Shown piece after piece: positions 33,223 to 41,296 of a DNA stretch of 45,396 nt; position 1 is the first letter of the stretch, and each line of letters begins with the position of its first letter. The stretch is from a virus. The position numbers and the translations under genes were made by a program. The stretch covers positions 1 to 45,396 of IMG/VR virus record IMGVR_UViG_3300005096_000082. The stretch is one strand, 5' to 3'. The notes below the pieces were generated by a model. It saw nothing but the letters and a program-made list of their open reading frames with translations. It was not told the DNA's origin and searched no databases.

Positions 33223-34065
33223 ATGGAACAGGAATGGAAATCCATAGCCTCAAAACTGGTGATCGGGCAAAGCCGAAAAATACCCTGCTGCGGCTCTTCA
33301 GCAAGTACATACGTCTCAATGACGGCACATGGACTACGGCTGGGACCATGTTTCAGGTGTGGCGCTACAGACTGGCAGCCGCATGGTCGGCGATCCGCGT
33401 CGGAGATTTTGGCATCGAGACGTACAATGCCTTCAAGCACGACTTTTACAGTGCCTGCTACGGCGGTCTCAATAACTTCCGAGATGGCCCCCTCGGCAGC
33501 ACGTTTATGGTTCCTGAAGGCCGGAATAACGCCAGAGCAAGCCAATGATTGGGGCGTTCGTTTCGATCTTGCAATCCCGGTCGCAGCAGAGGAAGAGTAT
33601 GATGGAGCAGAGGAAAGCATACGAAATGGCGGAGATAGAATACGCACGAACAGGGTCATTATCCCGGTTGAGGGCGGCTACCTCTCAAGGGCGGTCTTCG
33701 GTGAGAGGCCCAAGTGGGTCAATTTCTCGCCCGCGTCATTCGTTCACTTTCAGCACACTTCCGGCCGGGATTTGGTCGTCATTTGTGAGGATGTTTTGTC
33801 GGCCAGAAAAATATACCTCAGTGGTTTCAATTCCGTTGCAGCTTTGGGAACTTCGATCAGCAGGGCCGCTCGTAATGTCACCAGCGAGTATCAACGTGTT
33901 ATTGGGTGGTTCGACCCCGATCCGGCTGGGGACGCGGGATTTAAGCGACTTCGCCTCTCCATGCGTTTGCATGAGGGAACACTCAGCCGCATCAAAACGG
34001 ACAAAGACCCAAAGCACATACACAGACAACAAATAATCAAATTGATAGGAGACGCCAATGCTTGA
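33223..34065 (+). CDS. DNA primase (zinc-binding and TOPRIM domains, no helicase)
   Basis: A 280-residue protein making RNA primers. Zn ligands are C22/C23 (IPCCGSS) and C43/C46 (CFRCG); the first pair is CC rather than CxxC, which is unusual. TOPRIM residues: E189 in VVICEDVLS and D231-P-D233 in GWFDPDPAGD. LWFLKAGITPEQANDWGV is the usual linker. The helicase is a separate gene (34456), as in phiKMV-like phages and unlike T7 gp4. ATG 33223 has a poor ribosome-binding site. An overlapping frame from ATG 33168 has a good one (GGAGGAATGAG), so coupling is possible. Confidence 0.88.
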   Translation: MEQEWKSIASKLVIGQSRKIPCCGSSASTYVSMTAHGLRLGPCFRCGATDWQPHGRRSASEILASRRTMPSSTTFTVPATAVSITSEMAPSAARLWFLKAGITPEQANDWGVRFDLAIPVAAEEEYDGAEESIRNGGDRIRTNRVIIPVEGGYLSRAVFGERPKWVNFSPASFVHFQHTSGRDLVVICEDVLSARKIYLSGFNSVAALGTSISRAARNVTSEYQRVIGWFDPDPAGDAGFKRLRLSMRLHEGTLSRIKTDKDPKHIHRQQIIKLIGDANA

Positions 34066-34462
34066 TGATTGCATTGTAAAGGGTAGCACGTATGGAAATC
34101 ACAGAAAGGCGTGGTGCGATGCGAATGGTGTAGACATTAACACTCTTCGATCAGATCAGCACATAATGCATAGCTGTGACAATCCGCCCTGTATCAATCC
34201 AGATCATCTTTCGCTAGGTTCGCATCTGGACAACATGGCGGACATGCGAGCAAAGGGGCGATCCTTCAAGGGCATTGGACAGACAAGTCATAATGCAAGA
34301 CTGACAGACGCAGACGTTCACAGTATAAAGGACGCACTGCGCGACCCGTATCGTGGAATTGTGACTGCACTGGCAAAGAAATTTGGAGTGCGTCAACAGA
34401 CCATCAGCGCAATACGTTCAGGAGACAACTGGGCGCACATAAAGGAGACGCTATCGTGTTAG
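34058..34462 (+). CDS. HNH homing-type endonuclease
   Basis: A 134-residue protein. HNH core is IMHSCDNPPCINPDHLSLGSHLDNMADMRAKGR (given in parts: IMHSCDNPPC, then INPDHLSLGS), with the metal-binding His and Asn. The C-terminal part ALAKKFGVRQQTISAIRSGDNW is a helix-turn-helix typical of these enzymes' DNA-binding ends. Free-standing, inserted between primase and helicase, overlapping both by 7-8 nt. Likely a mobile endonuclease that cuts the homologous locus of related phages. Confidence 0.9.
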   Translation: MLDDCIVKGSTYGNHRKAWCDANGVDINTLRSDQHIMHSCDNPPCINPDHLSLGSHLDNMADMRAKGRSFKGIGQTSHNARLTDADVHSIKDALRDPYRGIVTALAKKFGVRQQTISAIRSGDNWAHIKETLSC

Positions 34463-35739
34463 ACATGGTGCTGTTACGCATCCTCAAAAACAGGAAGGAA
34501 TTCTTCCAGATACATGACCGCATTCCGAAGGAAGCTTTGGACAAGACAACGGTTATGATCATCGAAGACTTCGCCGCCTATTTTGAGAAGTTGCCTGATG
34601 CAACGAAGATCGACGTGCAATACTTTTTGCCGTTCTTTCGTTCCCGACGAGGCAAGGATATGTCCGAAGAGGGCATCATCGAATACGAGAGGATTTTACC
34701 TAAGCTCAGAACCAATGTGCCAGAGGATGAGCGAAAGGCCATCATGGTTCAGATGCTGGAACTGCGCTTGAGCACAGACATGGCTGAGACGCTGTCCAAG
34801 TACGAGGCGGGCGACATCCCAAACCTTCACGCGGAGCTAACCCGGATCGAAAACGAGTTCGCAGTTGATGCTGAGATCAAGGTAACGGATTTCATCAAGA
34901 CACCCATCGAAGAACTTATGCTTGAAGAGGGTAACGAAGACGGAATAAAATCCCGGCTCACTGTGCTCAAGGAAGCAATGCGCGGATATCGTGGCGGAGA
35001 CTTCGTGATCATCGCTGCCCGGCCAGACCGAGGCAAGGGCACGTTCATCGCATCCGAAACGACCTACTTCGCGCCGCAACTGCCTGACGACCAGAACATC
35101 CTGATCCTTAACAACGAGGGACCGGGCAAGCGCGTAGTCCCACGGCTCTATCAGGCGGCTCTAGGAGCGCCCTTGAGTGTCATGCGGGAGTACATGGACG
35201 ACAAGTCGCTCAGACGCCGTTATATCGAGGCTGTGGGCCGCGTAGACCGCATCAGAGTGGTGGACATACACGGATTTGACACATACGCCGTCGAGAACAT
35301 CGTTCGGCAGAACAATGCCGGTGTTGTGGTCTACGATATGATCGACCACATTCGTGGATTTCGCAATGAAGCCCGCACCGATCTGGTGCTGGAAGAAATG
35401 TACAAATGGGCACGGACGTTGGCTGTGAAATACAACCATGTCGGCATGGCCACAAGCCAGATCAGCAATGAGGGCGACGGCATGTTGTTCCCAACGCTGG
35501 GGATGCTCAAAGACAGCAAGACCGGAAAGCAAGGTGCCTGTGATGCGATGATCATGATCGGGAACAGCAATGATCCCGGCATGCAATCTATCCGAGGCAT
35601 TGGTCTACCCAAGAACAAGCTGCGCCGAGAAGGTTTTCCCGGCGACCCACGTGCTCAGGTTACATTCAAGCCGGGCATTGCGCGCTTCGAGGATATGGCC
35701 GTTGGCCTTCCGGGCGATGAAGAAGAGGACGAGACATGA
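34456..35739 (+). CDS. Replicative DNA helicase (DnaB/T7 gp4 helicase-type)
   Basis: A 427-residue protein from GTG 34456. RecA-fold core: Walker A-like ARPDRGKGTF (about residues 188-197), Walker B GVVVYDMID (about 288-296), and GMATSQIS (about 331-338), the H4/sensor Q region. The P-loop has GKG-T in place of GKT/S. The N-terminal 150 residues are helical, likely the hexamerisation/primase-contact part. It would unwind DNA at the fork together with the separate primase. Overlaps HNH gene and next gene by 7 and 4 nt. Confidence 0.88.
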   Translation: MLDMVLLRILKNRKEFFQIHDRIPKEALDKTTVMIIEDFAAYFEKLPDATKIDVQYFLPFFRSRRGKDMSEEGIIEYERILPKLRTNVPEDERKAIMVQMLELRLSTDMAETLSKYEAGDIPNLHAELTRIENEFAVDAEIKVTDFIKTPIEELMLEEGNEDGIKSRLTVLKEAMRGYRGGDFVIIAARPDRGKGTFIASETTYFAPQLPDDQNILILNNEGPGKRVVPRLYQAALGAPLSVMREYMDDKSLRRRYIEAVGRVDRIRVVDIHGFDTYAVENIVRQNNAGVVVYDMIDHIRGFRNEARTDLVLEEMYKWARTLAVKYNHVGMATSQISNEGDGMLFPTLGMLKDSKTGKQGACDAMIMIGNSNDPGMQSIRGIGLPKNKLRREGFPGDPRAQVTFKPGIARFEDMAVGLPGDEEEDET

Positions 35740-37442
35740 GTTTTATTTTTAACGTCGGTGTAGCAGAGGATTGGCTTCGTGAAAATCCTGATGTAGGTCT
35801 GGAACAGTTTCTGGAATATCACAAGTCTAAGAAACCAGATTTGTGGGCAGCACACCCCGCCCGTTTGAAACTTCGGGCGACATCCCTGTACACACGTGCA
35901 GCAGAAAACATCACCATCGCCGTGCGAGACGATCTGGTACTGAATGAACTGGACGACGATGGCCCAGACGTTGTTCCCGGTGGCGTTGTTTACAGCGCAG
36001 AGAAAGACCGAGAGACACTGAAACCGGGCCGGTACGTTTTCACCAGCGCACAATCCAACACGAAGGTGCACCCGGTCCTCGCATCGCTGCAGCACTATTG
36101 CGACAAGAACGACGCCAAGATGCACATCGCCACGTTCACCTACAATAAGACTGGACACAGCGAGCATTCTGTGAAGCTAGGCAGCAAGAAGGTGTCAGAC
36201 AATCAGGACGTGTGGTTCGACCAGCCGGTCATTGAGTTCATAAGTGATATTTCCCTGCAGGTTGCCCCGGATTTGGTATTCTGCGGAGAGTTGAACATCC
36301 TGCCAACGCGGATCAATCCGCTGAGCAGCTTCAGCACCTACACCCGTCAGAATTCTGCGATCATCCCGCATGCAAAGCTGGCGATGCAGTCTATCCCAAC
36401 CATGAAGAATGAGCCGCCGCGCTTCCTGTACAGCACAGGATCATGCACGTTGCGAAATTACATCCAGAAAACCGCTGGACAGGTGGCAGATTTCCACCAC
36501 GTCTTTGGTGCTCTGGTTGTCGAGGTCGCGGAAAACGGTACATGGTGGGCACGTCAATTGAACGCCGACGACGACGGCACGTTCTACGACCTGAACTGGA
36601 AGTACACCCCGGATGGTGCATTCATGCACAACGAGACAAACCTCGCCATCAATCACGGCGACATCCACTGGAACAAGCGCGATCCGCATATCATGGGCGT
36701 CATGTTTGGACCGGGCGGTATTTTGGATAAGCTCGCACCAGAGTATCAGTTCTTCCACGACATCGTGGATTTTCAGGCGCGTAATCACCACAACATACAA
36801 GACCCACACTTCATTCACCAGATGCTTGTTGAGGGCACAGATAGTGTGCAGAAAGAGTTCTGCGAAGCTGGGGAGTTCCTGCTGACAAACGGGTATCGTT
36901 CGTGGTGCAAAACCTTTGTCGTTGAAAGCAATCACGACATGGCGATTGACATCTGGCTGCGGAATATTGTTGGTGCATCTGATCCAGCAAATGCCCGCAT
37001 CTGGCACGAGTGGAACGCACAAGCCTACCGGGTTCGGGAAGCTGGAGAAAAGCCTCGACCATTCAAATCGGCGATTGAAGAAGGTATGATGCATTTTCAA
37101 TCTCGGGCAGGATTTTTCCACGGCACAGCGGGATATGACGTTCGCTTCCTGCACGAGGACGACAGCCTGTGGCTCAAGAGCATCCAGTTTGGCCTGCATG
37201 GCCATTTGGGTCCAAACGGAGCCCGTGGAGCGCCAAAGAACCTGCGCAGCGTAGGCAAGGCCAACACAGGGCACACACACAGCGCAGGGATCGTTGACGG
37301 CGTCTACACAGCCGGTCTGTTCGGTCTCATGGACCAAGGATACAACAAGGGCCTGTCAGGCTGGTCAGCGAGCTTCATTCTGACGTATCCGAATGGCAAG
37401 CGCACAATCATCACAATCAAGGACGGAAAGGGCTGGTTATGA
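35736..37442 (+). CDS. Calcineurin-like metallophosphoesterase, possibly T5 A1-like
   Basis: A 568-residue protein. The C-terminal half has the ordered metal motifs: NHGDIHWNKRD (about 306), FHDIVDF (about 341), ESNHD (about 400), GLHGH (about 487) and GHTHS (about 513). The N-terminal half (RFLYSTGSCTLRNYIQKTAG and others) is not a standard phosphatase part. The whole resembles proteins annotated as phage A1-type DNA transfer/host takeover proteins, recalled from memory and unverified. It sits in the replication operon with 4-nt overlaps on both sides. A nuclease or nucleotidase role is likely. Confidence 0.7.
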   Translation: MSFIFNVGVAEDWLRENPDVGLEQFLEYHKSKKPDLWAAHPARLKLRATSLYTRAAENITIAVRDDLVLNELDDDGPDVVPGGVVYSAEKDRETLKPGRYVFTSAQSNTKVHPVLASLQHYCDKNDAKMHIATFTYNKTGHSEHSVKLGSKKVSDNQDVWFDQPVIEFISDISLQVAPDLVFCGELNILPTRINPLSSFSTYTRQNSAIIPHAKLAMQSIPTMKNEPPRFLYSTGSCTLRNYIQKTAGQVADFHHVFGALVVEVAENGTWWARQLNADDDGTFYDLNWKYTPDGAFMHNETNLAINHGDIHWNKRDPHIMGVMFGPGGILDKLAPEYQFFHDIVDFQARNHHNIQDPHFIHQMLVEGTDSVQKEFCEAGEFLLTNGYRSWCKTFVVESNHDMAIDIWLRNIVGASDPANARIWHEWNAQAYRVREAGEKPRPFKSAIEEGMMHFQSRAGFFHGTAGYDVRFLHEDDSLWLKSIQFGLHGHLGPNGARGAPKNLRSVGKANTGHTHSAGIVDGVYTAGLFGLMDQGYNKGLSGWSASFILTYPNGKRTIITIKDGKGWL

Positions 37443-37846
37443 GCAAAGAGCAATATCCAGACAAAGACTTGGACGACGACAATCCTGAAACAGCCAACCC
37501 AAAAGACCGCATTGGCCTTACTAAACCCAGCTTACGGGCTATCCCTTGGATAGCGATTTATGAGATGGGCAAAGCGATGCTGGACGGTATGAAAAAGTAC
37601 GGTTTGTTGAACTGGAGAGAGAACGCTGTTCGATCTGACATATACGTTGATGCCGCTCTTAGGCATCTTCTTGCATGGTCTGATGGAGAAGGTTCTGCAG
37701 TGGACAGTGGCGTTCATCACTTGGGGCATGTGATGGCGTGTTGTGCGATCATCATTGACGCAGAGCGCACTGGTATGCTGATAGACACCCGAACAGAGAA
37801 CCGGGGGGAGTTGGCAGCCTACATTCAGAAGGAAACATCAACATGA
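37439..37846 (+). CDS. dATP/dGTP diphosphohydrolase-family protein (DUF5664, MazZ-like)
   Basis: A 135-residue protein matching the family core: NPKDRIGLTKPSLRAIP, MGKAMLDGMKKYGLLNWRE, YVDAALRHLLAWSDGE and DSGVHHLGHVMACCAIIIDAE. The family is all-alpha, MazG-like, with E/D metal ligands, and removes pyrophosphate from purine (d)NTPs. Relatives (MazZ) help Z-genome phages make dZ. It is coupled to the next HD hydrolase and the DNA polymerase. No PurZ gene is present here, so general pool control is as likely. Confidence 0.82.
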   Translation: MSKEQYPDKDLDDDNPETANPKDRIGLTKPSLRAIPWIAIYEMGKAMLDGMKKYGLLNWRENAVRSDIYVDAALRHLLAWSDGEGSAVDSGVHHLGHVMACCAIIIDAERTGMLIDTRTENRGELAAYIQKETST

Positions 37847-38379
37847 GAATGAGAACATTCGATGGGCGCATGGTTGACGCATTCAACATCAAGCCAGAGG
37901 ACGTGATCCCTGAAATATTGATGCGATCCCTATGCCAATTGAACCGTTTCACTGGTCATTGCCTGTACCCTTACAGCGTTGGTCAACACACGTTGAACCT
38001 TGTCGAGACAGCGCCAGACCGATTGAAGCGAGCAGCTTTGATACACGACTGGCAAGAGGCGTGGTTCAACGACATGAACAGTCCTATGAAGAAGGAACTT
38101 CCTGAGTACAAATTGGCAGAGAAACAGGCCGGTTTGGTTGTCGCGTTCGTCATGAAGATCAGCGAAAGAGAACTCGAAATCTTCGATCCTCTGGACAAAA
38201 GCATCTACATAAACGAGCGGAATATACTTCAACCGCAGCATGCTGAAATAGGTATGGGTGATGAGAGGTCCGCTTTGATCATGACCGGCGATTACAGCTT
38301 CGATGAGATGCACTGGAACGACGTGTATCAGCGCCTTCTGGTCTGGTACTACAAAATTTTCGAGGATGATTGGCAATGA
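37843..38379 (+). CDS. HD-domain nucleotide phosphohydrolase (YfbR/DatZ-like)
   Basis: A 178-residue protein. Motifs: NRFTGHCLYPYSVGQHTLNL (His39, His49), AALIHDWQEAWFND (HD at 68-69, Glu72), and a later Asp in IFDPLDKSIYINE. This is the GH-YSVxQH-HD pattern of small phage dNTP hydrolases, including DatZ dATPase, and of YfbR 5'-nucleotidases. It lies directly after the DUF5664 gene and before DNA polymerase, so it probably shapes the dNTP pool. Substrate cannot be told from sequence. Confidence 0.85.
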   Translation: MRMRTFDGRMVDAFNIKPEDVIPEILMRSLCQLNRFTGHCLYPYSVGQHTLNLVETAPDRLKRAALIHDWQEAWFNDMNSPMKKELPEYKLAEKQAGLVVAFVMKISERELEIFDPLDKSIYINERNILQPQHAEIGMGDERSALIMTGDYSFDEMHWNDVYQRLLVWYYKIFEDDWQ

Positions 38380-38495
38380 GGTATTCACGATTTAGCGATC
38401 CGCAGTTGCGGTACATCAAAGATCGCTGGCAGATGTCCGATGAGGCAATGCCGGTCGATCTGGTCGTGGAGCTTGACAAACGAGGTATCACATGA
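38376..38495 (+). CDS. Mini-protein (39 aa) in overlap chain
   Basis: ATG 38376 overlaps the HD gene stop by 4 nt, and its TGA overlaps the next mini-gene ATG by 4 nt. MRYSRFSDPQLRYIKDRWQM reads like a real small protein (a helix with charged residues). Unknown. Confidence 0.5.
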   Translation: MRYSRFSDPQLRYIKDRWQMSDEAMPVDLVVELDKRGIT

Positions 38496-38590
38496 CTTTT
38501 TACAACAAACACCTACGTCGGTGGGAAGTATCTGTTAATGGTACAGTAATACGAGTAACGGCGCTGTTTCCTTGGAGGTATCCTGCATGA
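38492..38590 (+). CDS. Mini-protein (32 aa) coupling into DNA polymerase
   Basis: ATG 38492 to TGA 38588-38590, overlapping the DNA polymerase ATG by 4 nt. Basic beta-like peptide (YNKHLRRWEVSVNGTVIRV). It also spans the GGAGG site of the polymerase, so it may serve mainly to couple translation. Confidence 0.45.
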   Translation: MTFYNKHLRRWEVSVNGTVIRVTALFPWRYPA

Positions 38591-40878
38591 AATGGCAAGT
38601 CTTTGATAGCGAGACCCAGATCAACAAGGCATGGGGCCGCACAGCGAACCCTTGGCATCCCGACAACTACGTTGTTGCGCGGGGCTGGCAAGTCGAGGGC
38701 GAAAAGGTAGGATGGAAGTTCTACGAAAAGGGTGACGCGAAGAACTGGCTGCACATACCTGACGACGTAACAGTGCTGGCCGGTCACAACATCAAGTTCG
38801 ACATCCTGTACGAACTAGCTCAAGGTAACGAGGCGATCTATTGCTTCTTTGCCCGTGGCGGGAAGATTTGGGACACACAGCTTGCGGAGTATCTTCTGCA
38901 AGGCATGACCCGAAAATTCCACATGAACAGCATGGATCAGATCATCGAAAGCTACGGCGGTCGCAAGAAGATCGACGGCATGAAAGAGCTTTGGGAAGCC
39001 GGTGTGCAGACATCTGACATCGACCCGGCGATGGTCACGGACTATCTGGTTGGAACTGAGGAAGAGGACCGCGACAGCGGCGACATCGGCAACACCCGGA
39101 TTATATTCCTCGGACAGCTTGTTGCTGCAGCCGCGCTGGGTATGACCAAGATGATCGAAGTTCGCATGGACAGCCTGTGCGCCACGATCCTCATGGAGTA
39201 CAACGGCATCCACGTTGACATTGAGATCGCCAAGAAAGACCTGATCAGGCTGAACGGGGAATTCGCAACTGCGAAGACAGAGCTTGGGAAATACACAAGC
39301 CACATCCCAGAAGAGGTCGGCTTCAATTGGGGAAGTGGGACGCACAAGTCCTGCATCATCTACGGCGGCGTGATCAAGTACAGCAAGCAGACCACGTACA
39401 TCGACGAGAAGACCGGCGTGAACGCACGTCTGGTCACAACAGAGCGCTGGCCACTGTTTGGCAAAGAGCCTATGGACCCGTCCGAATGTGAAATTGATCC
39501 TGACTTTGGTGACGACCGTTATCTGTACGGTGGGCAGCCGCAGGACATATTTGTCGGAGGCAAAAAGAAGGGCGAAGCCAAGTTCAAGAACATGCCCGGC
39601 TGGGGAGAAGAGAAGGTTAAATTCCAAGATCATTTCTTCCGACTTGAGGGATACTGTGACGGCGACAAGCTTGAGATCGACCGCACGAAGACGAAAGACG
39701 GGGATGGAGAATTCCTGTTCGTTACAGACAGCGACACGATGGAAAACTTGGGCAACTTGGACATCCCATTCCTGAAAGCACTGGGTCGGCATACCAGCCT
39801 GTCCAAAGAGATCGGGACGTACTATTTCATCATCAAGCCGAATGGTGATCACAAGGGAATGTTGACCTGTGTTGTTCCCGGTGTCTGCATAATCCACCAC
39901 GCCTTGAACCACACGAGCACGGTGACAAGCCGATTAAGCTCAAGCACACCAAACTGTCAGAATATCCCACGGGGTGACAAGAGCCGGGTTAAGGCGATGT
40001 TCACCAGCCGGTTTGGGCCTGACGGTTGGATGGCCGAGATCGACTACAGCCAGCTTGAAGTTGTGGTCATGGGCTTGCTCAGCATGGACAAGCAACTGAT
40101 CAAGGATTTGCTCAGCAAGGTTGACTTCCACTGCGTCCGAGTAGCCGCCCGTGAGGGGTGCACCTACGAAGAGGCTTTGGAATGGTGCAAGAACGAAGAC
40201 CACCCGAAGAACAAGGTCTGGAAAGTCTACCGGACGGAGTGCAAAATCTTCTCGTTCCAGCGGGCATACGGAGCCGGGGCATCGACTATCGCTCTGACAG
40301 CCAACATGACCGTGGACCTCGTGAAAGAGATGATAATTTTGGAGGACAAAAAGTATCCCGGCGTGGTGAAGTTCCACGAGGGCGTTGAGAAAGAGATCAA
40401 CGCAGGTGCAGAGCCCTTCAGAGACCCTGAGCGGGGCTACAGGCCCTTTCGTCGGGGTACTTGGCAGGCACCCACCGGAACCATGTACTCTTGGCGCTCT
40501 TGGGACGCTCCTGCGTTCCTACGCAAGAAGGGGATCATGGACACATTCAGCCCACCCGAGATCAAGAATTACCCGACGCAGGGTACTGGCGGAGAAGTCG
40601 TCCAGATGATCCTCGGAAAGCTGTTCCGCTTCTGGGCCATGAACAACTGGTTCGAAGGTGATGCATTGCTCGTCAACACAGTGCATGACTGTATCTGGTT
40701 CGACTTTAAGAACCGGGAGATCGCCGACCGGCTGCTTCCTCAGATCAAGACCATCATGGAAGCAATACCGTATTTCCTGAAGAAAGATTTTGACTGGGAC
40801 TGCCCTGTGCCGTTTCCTGTTGATGTCGAAATCGGGAAAGACATGCTGGATATGAAACACTGGGAGAAACTGACATGA
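38587..40878 (+). CDS. DNA polymerase, family A (PolA/T7 gp5-type)
   Basis: A 763-residue replicative polymerase from ATG 38587 behind GGAGG. Proofreading exonuclease: Exo I VFDSETQ (Asp7, Glu9), Exo II GHNIKFDIL (about 65-73), and a less standard Exo III around YLVGTEEEDRDSGD. Polymerase: motif A DYSQLEVV (about 485), motif B RTECKIFSFQRAYGAG (about 547-562), motif C VHDCIW (about 699). An insertion at about 270-390 separates exonuclease and polymerase domains. Neighbours are nucleotide-pool enzymes on both sides. T7 gp5 is 704 aa. Confidence 0.96.
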   Translation: MKWQVFDSETQINKAWGRTANPWHPDNYVVARGWQVEGEKVGWKFYEKGDAKNWLHIPDDVTVLAGHNIKFDILYELAQGNEAIYCFFARGGKIWDTQLAEYLLQGMTRKFHMNSMDQIIESYGGRKKIDGMKELWEAGVQTSDIDPAMVTDYLVGTEEEDRDSGDIGNTRIIFLGQLVAAAALGMTKMIEVRMDSLCATILMEYNGIHVDIEIAKKDLIRLNGEFATAKTELGKYTSHIPEEVGFNWGSGTHKSCIIYGGVIKYSKQTTYIDEKTGVNARLVTTERWPLFGKEPMDPSECEIDPDFGDDRYLYGGQPQDIFVGGKKKGEAKFKNMPGWGEEKVKFQDHFFRLEGYCDGDKLEIDRTKTKDGDGEFLFVTDSDTMENLGNLDIPFLKALGRHTSLSKEIGTYYFIIKPNGDHKGMLTCVVPGVCIIHHALNHTSTVTSRLSSSTPNCQNIPRGDKSRVKAMFTSRFGPDGWMAEIDYSQLEVVVMGLLSMDKQLIKDLLSKVDFHCVRVAAREGCTYEEALEWCKNEDHPKNKVWKVYRTECKIFSFQRAYGAGASTIALTANMTVDLVKEMIILEDKKYPGVVKFHEGVEKEINAGAEPFRDPERGYRPFRRGTWQAPTGTMYSWRSWDAPAFLRKKGIMDTFSPPEIKNYPTQGTGGEVVQMILGKLFRFWAMNNWFEGDALLVNTVHDCIWFDFKNREIADRLLPQIKTIMEAIPYFLKKDFDWDCPVPFPVDVEIGKDMLDMKHWEKLT

Positions 40879-41252
40879 GCAAGCTCGTCAGGATAGTCAG
40901 TGAGGCGGAATTCAGATCGCGGCTAGTAACAAAGTTGACGCCGTTCATCGGCGTGTTCGATTATGTTGTTGGACCGGGTAGAAGTGGCGCAGTTGCTGCG
41001 GTCTATGCCTCTCATTTCTTAGGCATACCTTTTGTACCGTACAAATGCAAAGCTGTTGGAAATCCTCTGGTTGTTGACACAGCGAGCATGACTGGAAGAA
41101 CCATAAGAAAAGCCAGTCGTGTTTACGATAATGCGACTGGATGTTTTATGTACCTAGAAGGCCCGAGAGTTAAATTCTGGTATGAGGAACTGAGCATGTC
41201 CCGTGGAACTGGGCATGAGTTTGTGAGGAGACTTGAGGCTGGAAATCAATAA
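40875..41252 (+). CDS. Phosphoribosyltransferase-fold protein
   Basis: A 125-residue protein starting in the polymerase stop (ATGA). VVGPGRSGAVAAVYASHFLGIPFVPY is the flexible PRTase N-core. LVVDTASMTGRTIRKAS is the PRPP-binding loop (the usual DD-x-x-x-T-G-x-T, here D-T-A-S-M-T-G-R-T). It is shorter than housekeeping PRTases (about 170-200 aa), so it may lack the base-binding hood. Possible role in purine or pyrimidine salvage, or binding only. Promoter P4 starts right after its stop. Confidence 0.75.
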   Translation: MSKLVRIVSEAEFRSRLVTKLTPFIGVFDYVVGPGRSGAVAAVYASHFLGIPFVPYKCKAVGNPLVVDTASMTGRTIRKASRVYDNATGCFMYLEGPRVKFWYEELSMSRGTGHEFVRRLEAGNQ

Positions 41253-41275
41253 CCCCGCCTTATAGTACAGCTAAG
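41253..41275 (+). promoter_or_regulatory. Putative phage RNA polymerase promoter P4 (SSB/exonuclease module)
   Basis: CCCCGCCTTATAGTACAG, identical to P1-P3 in the 13-base core, begins directly after the PRTase-like stop and about 118 bases before the SSB start. It would feed SSB, exonuclease, endonuclease VII, ligase and RNA polymerase itself, giving positive feedback. Confidence 0.7.
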
Positions 41276-41296
41276 ATGATGATATAACGGAGGGAT

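Noticed and set aside
33168-33548. 126-codon frame overlapping the primase start
   Set aside because: The primase frame shows the zinc and TOPRIM domains; the alternative shows no family pattern. Kept only as a finding about start choice.
37439-40878. Complete 2-aminoadenine (Z) genome pathway
   Set aside because: No PurZ/adenylosuccinate-synthetase-like protein is found in any frame, so the pathway cannot be claimed.
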